Assembly (NCBI GenBank): GCA_013042035.1
Contig: JABDQX010000353.1
Coordinates: 1 to 13,287, forward strand
Source: Gammaproteobacteria bacterium
GTDB taxonomy: Bacteria; Pseudomonadota; Gammaproteobacteria; HK1
Length of the DNA: 13,287 bases
Direction of reading: 5' to 3'
This document shows, in pieces, positions 1 to 6,972 of this stretch. Within the stretch, counting starts at the first letter, position 1. Every line of letters starts with the position of its first letter. The notes beneath the pieces are model-generated. The model was given only the letters and a program-made list of their open reading frames with translations. It did not search any database and was not told the DNA's origin. Position numbers and translations under genes: made by a program.

Positions 1-63
1 AAGGGTATCGTAGCGAAAAAGCGGGGAATCGAGGCCATTTTTTCGCAAATTGGAGGTCAATAG
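1..63 (+). CDS. Possible C-terminal tail of a gene entering from the left edge
   Basis: The first reading frame is open from base 1 to a TAG at 61-63 and would encode 20 residues ending in FSQIGGQ, with a basic KKRG patch before it. A short tail of this kind is compatible with the C-terminus of a real protein, but 20 codons are too few to identify a family. Another plus frame is also open across the left edge (to about 150), so the frame choice is a guess. No terminator with a U-tract follows. Extending the sequence to the left would settle it. Confidence 0.25.
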   Translation, partial: KGIVAKKRGIEAIFSQIGGQ

Positions 64-338
64 TGAACGATTGGCCGAGAATTTGCGCGAAACAGGGCCG
101 ATTCTACTGCTTTTGCAGCCGATATCACTTTAACCAAGCAGGCTCTTAGTCTTTTAGCGCCAGAATCTTGAGCAAAACGGCCAAAAAATCTTTCTGGCGC
201 ATTTTGTTCCGGCTGTGTCGGGCTGGGAACCCGGCAAATCGGGCGCATGATGCCTACTTTTATAAGGGTAGACATACACTTACGAAATCTTTAGCGCTTT
301 CACGTGATTCGCCCATCTTTCCGTGGGCGCGTGCCGCT

Positions 339-366
339 CGTAATTCTTAATTCGTAATTTTCAATT
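339..366. repeat. Four tandem AT-rich heptamers
   Basis: Four consecutive 7-nt units on the plus strand read CGTAATT, CTTAATT, CGTAATT and TTCAATT. Read on the minus strand they start AATTGAA, AATTACG, AATTAAG and AATTACG, so the first four bases are fixed and the last three vary. A second four-unit tract with a related AATGGNN pattern lies inside cpdA at 10446-10473. Short tandem heptamer repeats of this general kind are known as dispersed elements in bacteria, notably the STRR repeats of cyanobacteria. Assigning these to such a class is inference. Confidence 0.6.
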
Positions 367-376
367 TCCACGACAT

Positions 377-406
377 CCGGTTCCCATGCGCTCGCATGGG
401 AACCGG
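377..406. repeat. Perfect 14-bp inverted repeat downstream of the PHA-synthase-like gene
   Basis: CCGGTTCCCATGCG (377-390) is followed after 2 nt by its exact reverse complement (393-406), giving a GC-rich stem of about 13 bp with a 4-nt loop. It lies 40 nt past the stop of the minus-strand gene ending at 447, where a transcript 3' end is expected. On the minus strand the bases after the stem are ATGTCGTGG with no T-run, so it is not a textbook intrinsic terminator. It may protect the 3' end, take part in factor-dependent termination, or be a dispersed palindrome. Confidence 0.6.
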
Positions 407-446
407 GTCGAATGCCGCTATAGACAACGGCGCTTCCGGCGGGAGA

Positions 447-1907
447 TTACTTGGAGATATCCAACTGGAATTTGACCGGTCCGCGGTACTTGGTGCCATC
501 CTTGCCCGTGAATTCCCCATTGACGGGAGATCTCTTGTTGTAGGGGCTCGTGAGAATCGCTACGTGGCCACCTGGGAACGGTACGCATTCCACCACGTCA
601 TCCTTAATGTACTGGTTGGCCGCCGTTGCACAGACTTTGGTTACCAGATCATCCCTTACGGCATAGTTTTGGTACCACTTCACACCAAACTTCCCAAGAT
701 CGTTGACATTCAATGCCTTGTCGTAAAGCTTGACCGGCAGATTACCTTCGGGAGAGATGGCTTCCCGGAACGTAACCGAACTCATATTGGCAATCCCAAG
801 GGGCAGATGCACACGTTCCTTCAGCAACCAGCGGAAGAGAGCCGCCGTGGTCTTGCCGGGATTGGATTCGGTTGCCTTATGCAAGGAGATCTGATCCAGA
901 ACCTTGATCAGCGGGCTTTCCCGATCGATAGCCACGAAACGCATACCCAGGCTCAGGAGGTAGCCATTGGCAACCTTATTGCCGTTGGGAAGGGTTGTGG
1001 TGATAAAGTCATGATGCATCGGCGGCATGCCGCTAATGTCCTGATTGTACGTGCCGTCGATGGGAGCCACATTGGTGATAAGAGTATCGCAGACTTCGGT
1101 GAGCGTCCCGGACAGGATGTTCATCAGGCAGATGTAACCGCCTTGGCAGGTACCATTGAGCGTGACCTTTTTGCCGTGTTTTTCCACGAGCTTGGCGCAA
1201 AGCTCCTTGGTCTGGGTGCAGTCACCATCCGGTGTCATGGTCTGGACGGCTTCCGTTTCCATGATGTCCTTGACGACGCGGACGTAGGTGGGGATTCCCT
1301 CATTGGCAAAGGAATGGGCATAGCTTTTGTTCTCGCCCGGCAGGAAACCCAGGATGTGTACGCCGAGCATGTAGGGCGGAACCAGGATCATGGGCTTGAG
1401 TTTGTCGTTGACCTTTACCCCTTGTTTTATCGGCAACACCTGGTACAGCATGAACGCGTCGGTTTCGTGGACCAACTTGTAACCTGAAGTGTTGAACTGA
1501 AAACCGAACTCATCCTTGATGTTTTCGATCTGCTCATGGAAATTGGCAACGCCCTCCATGATTTCCGCTTCACGCCGCGCGAATTGGGTGAGATTTTCAC
1601 CCTCACCGTTGGAAAGGGTGTTGAAAAACGCCTGATTCAATTCCTGGATCTGATCGAAGATATAGCCGGTGAGTTTTTCCTGAGTGGCGGATGCCGCCTT
1701 GGCCGCAGTCTGTTGACTGTGTTGCAAAACCTCCATTGTCTCCATGAGAGACATGGGATTGTCCTTGGACGCTTGCAATGCGATCTGGAGGGCAATCATC
1801 AGGCTTTCGTTCATCTCCGCCTTTTCGCGGTTCGTGGCCCGGTTGAGGGCGAGGATATAACGGAGCCAACTGGTGGTGATATCGGGAAGATCTTTTATAT
1901 TTTGCAT
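447..1907 (-). CDS. PHA-synthase-like alpha/beta hydrolase with Cys nucleophile
   Basis: This 486-residue protein carries the polyhydroxyalkanoate synthase form of the lipase box, NGTCQGG, with Cys254 as predicted nucleophile. Asp420 (in VRDDLV) and His448 (in GGHVAIL) complete the triad. The 28-residue Asp-His spacing equals that of Cupriavidus necator PhaC (D480/H508), where these residues polymerise hydroxyacyl-CoA. Residues 1 to about 140 are helix-rich and unlike a typical PhaC N-terminus, and the length fits neither class I (about 560-600) nor class III (about 355). No phasin, phaA, phaB, phaE or depolymerase gene is near, so polymer synthesis is not demonstrated. It could be a PHA synthase variant or an acyltransferase/thioesterase. 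The ATG start is supported by AGAGG 10 nt upstream. It is transcribed divergently from the CYTH/ABC block. No signal peptide is seen. Confidence 0.75.
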   Translation of the reverse strand: MQNIKDLPDITTSWLRYILALNRATNREKAEMNESLMIALQIALQASKDNPMSLMETMEVLQHSQQTAAKAASATQEKLTGYIFDQIQELNQAFFNTLSNGEGENLTQFARREAEIMEGVANFHEQIENIKDEFGFQFNTSGYKLVHETDAFMLYQVLPIKQGVKVNDKLKPMILVPPYMLGVHILGFLPGENKSYAHSFANEGIPTYVRVVKDIMETEAVQTMTPDGDCTQTKELCAKLVEKHGKKVTLNGTCQGGYICLMNILSGTLTEVCDTLITNVAPIDGTYNQDISGMPPMHHDFITTTLPNGNKVANGYLLSLGMRFVAIDRESPLIKVLDQISLHKATESNPGKTTAALFRWLLKERVHLPLGIANMSSVTFREAISPEGNLPVKLYDKALNVNDLGKFGVKWYQNYAVRDDLVTKVCATAANQYIKDDVVECVPFPGGHVAILTSPYNKRSPVNGEFTGKDGTKYRGPVKFQLDISK

Positions 1908-2301
1908 TGTTTTTATACCTCTTTATGAGCAATGGACGAATGGGTTTCACCCGGATAACGCTGCTTCGAAAAATTATATGGTCCCGCTTCGTGGGGCGGA
2001 AAGCTACAAGTACGAAATGACACACTGAGGGGTAAACCCCGGAAACTTTGCTTTTCCGACACATGAATATCAACCTGATAAAGCCGGATCATGTGATTTT
2101 GCAGTGCAGCATTATATAGTTTCTTGAACAGTAACGTAAGGCACGCTACAGAAAAAAGCATACCTATCTTGCTGGTTTTTTCACGCGGTTTCTTCTTGCA
2201 CGGATTCGTGTTGCAATAACATTAATTAACGCAGTTAGGGAGTGCAAGATGCGTTTTGCATCCAGCTCAACTGCCTTGGGATTTTGATCGGAAGTAATAT
2301 C
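1908..2301. other. Divergent intergenic region between the PHA-synthase-like and CYTH genes
   Basis: Both flanking genes are transcribed outward, so promoters for both should lie here. On the minus strand a perfect TATAAT occurs at 2116-2111 and another at 1978-1973. Neither has a good -35 hexamer at 16-18 nt, so both are weak candidates. On the plus strand TTGCAC (2196-2201) and TAACAT (2217-2222) are only 15 nt apart. Minus-strand open frames here (for example 1913-2161) resemble no protein I know. An in-frame GTG at 2242 could extend the CYTH protein by 20 residues, but that extension does not look like family sequence. Confidence 0.5.
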
Positions 2302-2952
2302 ATGGCAATAGAAACCGAGCTCAAACTACGTTTCCTGAACGCCGAGGATGCGGTCGGGTTACCGACTCATCCGCTGCTGGCCAATGCCGGTGTCGGCGCC
2401 GTCGAGCAGCTTACCGCGACCTACTACGACACGCCGGCCAGAGAATTGTCGGCTCTCGGCATGGCCTTGCGGGTGCGACGCGAAGGTGGGCGTTTGCTCC
2501 AAACGATAAAGACGGCAAATACCGGTTTTGGCGGTTTGCACCGGCGTCACGAATGGGAGGTGGAAGTCCGGGAAGACCATGCACCGGATTTCGGATTGTT
2601 GCCCGATATTTTGCGGGAAAAGCTCGATGATGATCTTCTCGGGCGCCTTGCGCCTTGCTTTACCACCGACTTCCAGCGCATAAAGTGGATATTACCCCTG
2701 CTCGATGAAAGGCGGGCCGATGAAGGACAGGCCAATGGGGGGTTCGTAGAGGTGTGCCTGGACCGTGGAGAGGTTCGTGACGATGAACACAGCTCACCGA
2801 TTTGCGAAGTGGAACTGGAGCTCAAGGGTAGCGGCGACCCGGCGCGTTTGTATGAGATTGCCCGGCAACTACAGGAAATCCTGCCCTTGGTGATGGAAGA
2901 TACCAGCAAGGCACAGCGTGGTTATGAGCTGGGGATAGGAAGTGCAAGATGA
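2302..2952 (+). CDS. Stand-alone CYTH domain protein (triphosphate tunnel metalloenzyme)
   Basis: The 216-residue protein starts MAIETELKLRF, with the diagnostic ExExK motif at residues 4-8. It continues with TYYDTP (40-45), ALRVRRE (55-61), QTIKT (67-71), HEWEVEV (83-89), an acidic EVELELKG strand (169-176) and a C-terminal SKAQRGYEL (202-210). These are the charged strands lining the tunnel of CYTH enzymes, which bind triphosphates with a divalent metal. Relatives hydrolyse inorganic triphosphate (E. coli YgiF) or thiamine triphosphate, or act as class IV adenylate cyclases. It resembles the YgiF N-terminus but lacks the CHAD domain that YgiF carries. The start at 2302 has GGAAG 7 nt upstream; the GTG at 2242 is the alternative. 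The stop overlaps a small ORF, and an ABC transporter operon follows after 192 bp. Inorganic triphosphatase is the likeliest activity; the substrate is unproven. Confidence 0.85.
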   Translation: MAIETELKLRFLNAEDAVGLPTHPLLANAGVGAVEQLTATYYDTPARELSALGMALRVRREGGRLLQTIKTANTGFGGLHRRHEWEVEVREDHAPDFGLLPDILREKLDDDLLGRLAPCFTTDFQRIKWILPLLDERRADEGQANGGFVEVCLDRGEVRDDEHSSPICEVELELKGSGDPARLYEIARQLQEILPLVMEDTSKAQRGYELGIGSAR

Positions 2953-3014
2953 GTTTGCTACAGCGCAATCACCTCTTGAAACCGGAAATCGTCGCCCATA
3001 TCTGGATGTGTTGA
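2949..3014 (+). CDS. Possible 21-residue ORF overlapping the CYTH stop (ATGA)
   Basis: An ATG at 2949 overlaps the TGA of the CYTH gene (2950-2952), and GGAAG lies 6 nt before it. This is the same Shine-Dalgarno sequence used by the CYTH gene itself. The frame encodes 21 residues (MSLLQRNHLLKPEIV, then AHIWMC) and ends at TGA 3012-3014. The arrangement is typical of translational coupling, but the peptide matches nothing I recognise. It may be a remnant of a former downstream gene or chance. The remaining 130 bp up to the ABC gene look non-coding. Confidence 0.25.
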   Translation: MSLLQRNHLLKPEIVAHIWMC

Positions 3015-3144
3015 TAAGCAAGACTTCCGGAAGACCATGCTTTGGAGCAAACTTTCACATGTGTCATTCTTTACCCTGGGATGAACAATTACCCGAATTG
3101 TGCGTTTCGCACCTTTTTGATCCTGTCCGCGTAAGGGAGCAGAG

Positions 3145-4080
3145 ATGATCGAGGTACAAAATCTAACCCGACGATATGGCAACCTGGTTGCCGTGGCCGA
3201 TGTCTCTTTCCGCATCGGTCAGGGCGAAGTGGTCGGCCTTCTAGGGCATAACGGCGCAGGTAAGACCACCATCATGAAGATGATGACCGGTTTTCTGGAA
3301 CCCACGTCGGGGACCATCGGTATAGACGGCCTGAAGATTGGCCAGGAAACCCGGAAAATCCAGGCGCTGATGGGTTATCTGCCGGAGAACTGTCCACTCT
3401 GGCCCGAGATGACCGTTATCGATTACCTGGAGTTCGTGGCTACCCTGCACGGCGTTCCCGCCGAGAAACAGCCGGAGGCCATTCGGGAAGCAATCTCGCG
3501 GACGGCCTTGATGGAAAAAGCGTCCGACCCCATTCAAATCCTGTCCCGGGGCTATCGGCAACGGGTGGGCGTGGCTCAGGCCATTTTGCACCATCCCAGG
3601 ATCGTCATTCTGGACGAACCCACCAACGGACTGGATCCCACCCAGATTCAACAAATGCGGGGCCTGATTCGGGAGCTGGCCAAGACCGCCACCATCATTG
3701 TCTCCACCCACATCCTGCAGGAAGTCCAGGCGGTTTGCGAGCGAGTCCTGATTCTTCGCAGTGGACGATTGGTGCTGGATTCACGCCTGGATGCGTTGCA
3801 AAAAGATCCGCATCTGTTAGTCACCATCGACCGTGACGATCCGGGGCTTTTCAACACCATCGAAGCGGTTACAGCGGTCAAAAGGCGGGGCGATCATGAT
3901 GATGCTGATCGCTATTCGTTTATCTTGACAGCCCCGCCGGATGCGGCGCCCCAGGTGGCATCCGCCGTTACCGCCTCGGGAGCAAGGCTTTATTCCCTCC
4001 AGCCGGAAAAGCGCGATCTGGAGACCGTTTTTGCCGAAACGAACGCAATCGATGCAGGCAAGGAGGTGCTCAATGGCTGA
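3145..4080 (+). CDS. gldA-like: ABC transporter ATP-binding protein, GldA-type
   Basis: This 311-residue ATPase should power the membrane protein encoded directly downstream. Walker A is GHNGAGKTT (34-42), the ABC signature is the variant LSRGYRQRV from residue 133, Walker B is IVILDEP (153-159) followed by TNGLDP, and the H-loop is STH with His189. Residues after about 215 form the extra C-terminal domain usual in ABC-2 drug, polysaccharide and gliding-type ATPases. Similarity in order and sequence is to GldA of the Bacteroidetes gliding system, although relatives are common in non-gliding proteobacteria. AGGGAG lies 5 nt before the ATG. The last 8 bp overlap the start of the permease gene, whose strong ribosome site (AAGGAGGT, 4060-4067) is inside this gene. 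The transported substrate cannot be read from sequence. Confidence 0.92.
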   Translation: MIEVQNLTRRYGNLVAVADVSFRIGQGEVVGLLGHNGAGKTTIMKMMTGFLEPTSGTIGIDGLKIGQETRKIQALMGYLPENCPLWPEMTVIDYLEFVATLHGVPAEKQPEAIREAISRTALMEKASDPIQILSRGYRQRVGVAQAILHHPRIVILDEPTNGLDPTQIQQMRGLIRELAKTATIIVSTHILQEVQAVCERVLILRSGRLVLDSRLDALQKDPHLLVTIDRDDPGLFNTIEAVTAVKRRGDHDDADRYSFILTAPPDAAPQVASAVTASGARLYSLQPEKRDLETVFAETNAIDAGKEVLNG

Positions 4081-6964
4081 GATCCGTTACATCGCCCGCA
4101 AGGAGTTTTCCGCTTTCTTTTCCTCTCCCGCGGCGTTTTTGTTTTTGGGCGCCTTTTTGGCGGTCACCCTGTTCGTTTTTTTCTGGGTAGAGACCTTTTT
4201 TGCCCGAAATCTGGCCGACGTCCGTCCGCTCTTTCAGTGGATGCCTGTGTTGTTGATTTTTCTTGTGGGCGCGCTGACCATGCGCGCCTGGTCCGAAGAG
4301 CGTCGCTCGGGCACTCTGGAAAGCCTGCTGACCAGTCCGGTGAAACCGCTTCATCTGGTTTTGGGTAAATTCCTGGCCCAGATGGAGCTGGTTACCGTGG
4401 CGCTGATGCTGACCCTGCCATTGCCTGTGACGATATCCCTCCTGGGTCCCCTGGATTGGGGGCCGGTTCTGGGTGGATATTTGGCCGCGCTTTTCCTCGC
4501 GGGCGCCTATGTCGCCATAGGGCTCGCCATGAGTGCCCGCACCGATAACGCCATCGTGGCGCTGATACTGACCGTGGCTGTTTCCGGACTGTTCTTGCTG
4601 ATCGGCGCGCCTAAAATCACCACTTTGTTCGGACATTCCGTAGGAGGCATTCTGACGCTGTTGGGCAGCGGTTCCCGGTTCGAGTCCATCACCCGGGGGG
4701 TTCTGGATCCACGGGATCTTTATTACTACCTTTCCATTGTCGGCGTTTTCCTGGTCCTGAATTTGTATTCTCTGGAACGGCTCCGCTGGGCAGGCAACCC
4801 GCTTTCCCGACACCATCGCCAATGGGCGCTGGTTTCCATGCTGGCGGTGGCCAATTTCGTGGCCGGGAATTTGTGGCTGCAACCCCTGGGTTTGGCTCGC
4901 ATCGACATGACCGATGGCAAAATCCATTCCCTTTCAGAGGCTACGGAACAGCACCTGACCCGGCTTCATGAGCCGCTATTTATCCGTGGCTACTTCTCGG
5001 CGAATACCCATCCCCTGCTCGCGCCGCTGGTCCCCCAGCTCCGGGATCTGTTGGAGGAATACGCCGTCATCGGCAAAGGACGAGTCCGTGTCGAATTCAT
5101 CGATCCTCAGGAAGATTCCCTGCTGGAAGAAGAAGCGGCAAGCAAATACGGCATCCGCCCCGTGCCTTTCCGGATGGCCAGCCGCTATCAGAGCTCGGTG
5201 GTGAATTCCTATTTCGATATCGTAGTGGCCTACGGGGACCAGTTCGAAACCCTGGGATATGCGGATCTCATCGAGCTGAAGGTTCGGGGCGAGGGTGACC
5301 TGGATGTGATTCTCAACAATCCCGAATACGCCATCACCCAGTCGGTTCGCAAGGTACTGACGACCTACCAGGGCGGTGGTAATCCCTTCGAAACATTGAT
5401 CGATCCGGTGACCTTTCGGGGATATATCTCTCCCAATGGCGTACTGCCAGAGGCCCTTGTGGCGCTCCGAGCGGATCTGGATGCCATCCTGGGAGAAATC
5501 AAGGCAATGGCCGGCGACAAGCTGACTATCGCGTTCCAGGATCCGGAAGCCGATGGCGGTGCCCTGGCCAGGGAATTGGATGAAAAATTCGGCTTCGGAC
5601 CTCAGATTGCAAGCCTGTTCGATCCCAAACCTTTTTGGTTCTACATGGTCCTGGAAGGCAATGGCGAAACGGTTCGGATCCCGTTGCCCACCGATCTTTC
5701 CAAAGAGGAACTGAAACGCGCCGTCGAGACAAGCCTCAAACGGATGGCGCCCGGTTTTCTCAAGACCGTAACCCTGGCGGCCCCGACGGAAGCCGCCAAT
5801 CCGGAGATTATCGGGGGCCACTACGGTAAGCTTCAAGAGATTCTGGCCGAAGACGTCAAGGTTCAACAGGACAACCTGGAAGACGGTCGGGTACCGCTCG
5901 ATACCGACTTTCTCATGGTGCTCTCTCCCCAGAATATGAGCGAGAAACAGGTGTTCGCAATCGATCAGTTCCTCATGCGGGGGGGAACCGTGGTCATGAC
6001 AACATCGCCTTTCAATGTCGGCATAAGCCAATATCTGAGCGCTACGAAAAATACCTCGGGCCTGAAGGATTGGTTGGATCACATGGGATTGTCCATCGAG
6101 GAAAAACTGGTCCTGGATCCCAACAATGCCGCCTTGCCGGTACCGGTTCGCCGCTACATCGGTTCTCTGGCGATACGCGAGATCCGTATGCTCCCCTATC
6201 CCTATTTCCCCGACCTGCGAGGGGATGGGCTGAATACCGAGCATCCGGTCACCGCCTCATTGGAACAAATGACACTCAATTGGGCATCCCCGATCAGGGT
6301 AGAGAAAACCAAGAATCAGGCGCGATCGGTGGTCCATCTTCTCACCACCTCCGAGGAAAGCTGGTCTACGGAACACATGGAAGTCGCTCCCGACTACAAG
6401 GCATTTCCCAAGCTGGGTTTTCACCGCGCGGAGGCGGAAGGAGCTCAAACCCTGGCCGTGTCGGTGGAAGGTCGATTCGATTCCTTCTTCAAGGATCGGG
6501 AGTCCCCCCTGGCCGGACAAGCGGAGAAAACTGAAGATAGCGGTGATGGAACGGGAAATGGGGAAACCGAGAAAAAGGGAAACACCGGCCCGATAATTAC
6601 CGGTGTGATTACACGTTCTCCGGAATCTGCCCGGATCATCCTGATCGCTTCCAATAATTTTGCCTCGGATACGGTTTTGGATCTGGCCTCGGAAGGATTG
6701 GGTACCATTTACACTAAACCGGTTGAATTTCTCCAAAACACGGTGGACTGGGCATTGGAAGATCAGTCTTTGCTCGCCATACGCAGCCGAGCCCGGTTTG
6801 CCAGAACCCTGGCGCCCATGGAGCGCTCGCTGCAAATGCTGGTGGAGTACGTGAATTACGGTTTGGCTTTTCTGGGACTGATGATCGTCTGGTTTTGGCG
6901 ACGGATGGTTCGGAAAGCAGCCGAGGATCGTTACCGGATGATATTGGTTTCCAAGATGGTATGA
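4073..6964 (+). CDS. Fused ABC-2 permease and GldG-like auxiliary protein (GldFG fusion)
   Basis: This 963-residue protein joins two parts that are separate in gliding bacteria. Residues 1 to about 240 are an ABC-2 permease with six predicted membrane segments (about 20-43, 52-72, 100-124, 130-152, 160-180, 214-236) and the typical AWSEERRSGTLE stretch after the second. A seventh segment (251-271) starts the GldG part, followed by the hallmark DMTDGKIHSLS. A large presumably periplasmic region with GldG/ABC-auxiliary folds extends to about 920. A final segment (927-942) is followed by a basic cytoplasmic tail. Residues 815-840 are a Gly/Glu/Lys-rich linker. The ATG at 4073 has AAGGAGGT 5 nt upstream and overlaps the ATPase gene by 8 bp; a longer frame from 3941 is only read-through of the ATPase gene. 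The stop overlaps a possible ATGA start of the next gene. Substrate and physiological role are unknown. Confidence 0.9.
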   Translation: MAEIRYIARKEFSAFFSSPAAFLFLGAFLAVTLFVFFWVETFFARNLADVRPLFQWMPVLLIFLVGALTMRAWSEERRSGTLESLLTSPVKPLHLVLGKFLAQMELVTVALMLTLPLPVTISLLGPLDWGPVLGGYLAALFLAGAYVAIGLAMSARTDNAIVALILTVAVSGLFLLIGAPKITTLFGHSVGGILTLLGSGSRFESITRGVLDPRDLYYYLSIVGVFLVLNLYSLERLRWAGNPLSRHHRQWALVSMLAVANFVAGNLWLQPLGLARIDMTDGKIHSLSEATEQHLTRLHEPLFIRGYFSANTHPLLAPLVPQLRDLLEEYAVIGKGRVRVEFIDPQEDSLLEEEAASKYGIRPVPFRMASRYQSSVVNSYFDIVVAYGDQFETLGYADLIELKVRGEGDLDVILNNPEYAITQSVRKVLTTYQGGGNPFETLIDPVTFRGYISPNGVLPEALVALRADLDAILGEIKAMAGDKLTIAFQDPEADGGALARELDEKFGFGPQIASLFDPKPFWFYMVLEGNGETVRIPLPTDLSKEELKRAVETSLKRMAPGFLKTVTLAAPTEAANPEIIGGHYGKLQEILAEDVKVQQDNLEDGRVPLDTDFLMVLSPQNMSEKQVFAIDQFLMRGGTVVMTTSPFNVGISQYLSATKNTSGLKDWLDHMGLSIEEKLVLDPNNAALPVPVRRYIGSLAIREIRMLPYPYFPDLRGDGLNTEHPVTASLEQMTLNWASPIRVEKTKNQARSVVHLLTTSEESWSTEHMEVAPDYKAFPKLGFHRAEAEGAQTLAVSVEGRFDSFFKDRESPLAGQAEKTEDSGDGTGNGETEKKGNTGPIITGVITRSPESARIILIASNNFASDTVLDLASEGLGTIYTKPVEFLQNTVDWALEDQSLLAIRSRARFARTLAPMERSLQMLVEYVNYGLAFLGLMIVWFWRRMVRKAAEDRYRMILVSKMV

Positions 6965-6972
6965 GGCGCGCC

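Larger units (their letters stand above)
64..446. other. Non-coding stretch left of the PHA-synthase-like gene
   Basis: No convincing gene is present. Short open frames on both strands (57-275 minus, 168-350 plus) overlap each other and have low-complexity, unfamiliar translations. The stretch holds a 9-bp inverted repeat GCGCCAGAA/TTCTGGCGC (157-165 and 192-200, 26-nt loop, followed by ATTTTG), a heptamer repeat tract at 339-366 and a perfect hairpin at 377-406. I see no RNA gene. Confidence 0.6.

Noticed and set aside
157..200. 9-bp inverted repeat as a terminator for a left-edge gene
   Set aside because: The 26-nt loop is too large and the following ATTTTG is too short for a confident intrinsic terminator.
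396..1487. 363-codon open frame on the plus strand
   Set aside because: It is antisense to the PHA-synthase-like gene, whose catalytic motifs are clear; the plus-strand translation shows no recognisable domain.
2111..2139. Sigma-70 promoter for the PHA-synthase-like gene
   Set aside because: The TATAAT is perfect, but no -35 hexamer fits at 16-18 nt and the leader would be about 200 nt, so I did not annotate it as a promoter.
2242..2301. Upstream GTG start for the CYTH protein
   Set aside because: The 20 added residues are not part of the CYTH fold, which begins at the ExExK motif right after ATG 2302; that ATG also has a well-spaced GGAAG.
4070..4927. 285-codon Gln/Gly/His-rich open frame on the minus strand
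   Set aside because: The composition is typical of the antisense of hydrophobic membrane segments, and it covers the permease part of the fusion.
4976..6244. 422-codon open frame on the minus strand
   Set aside because: It lies inside the GldFG fusion gene, which has membrane segments and GldG motifs; the opposite frame is a by-product of codon bias.
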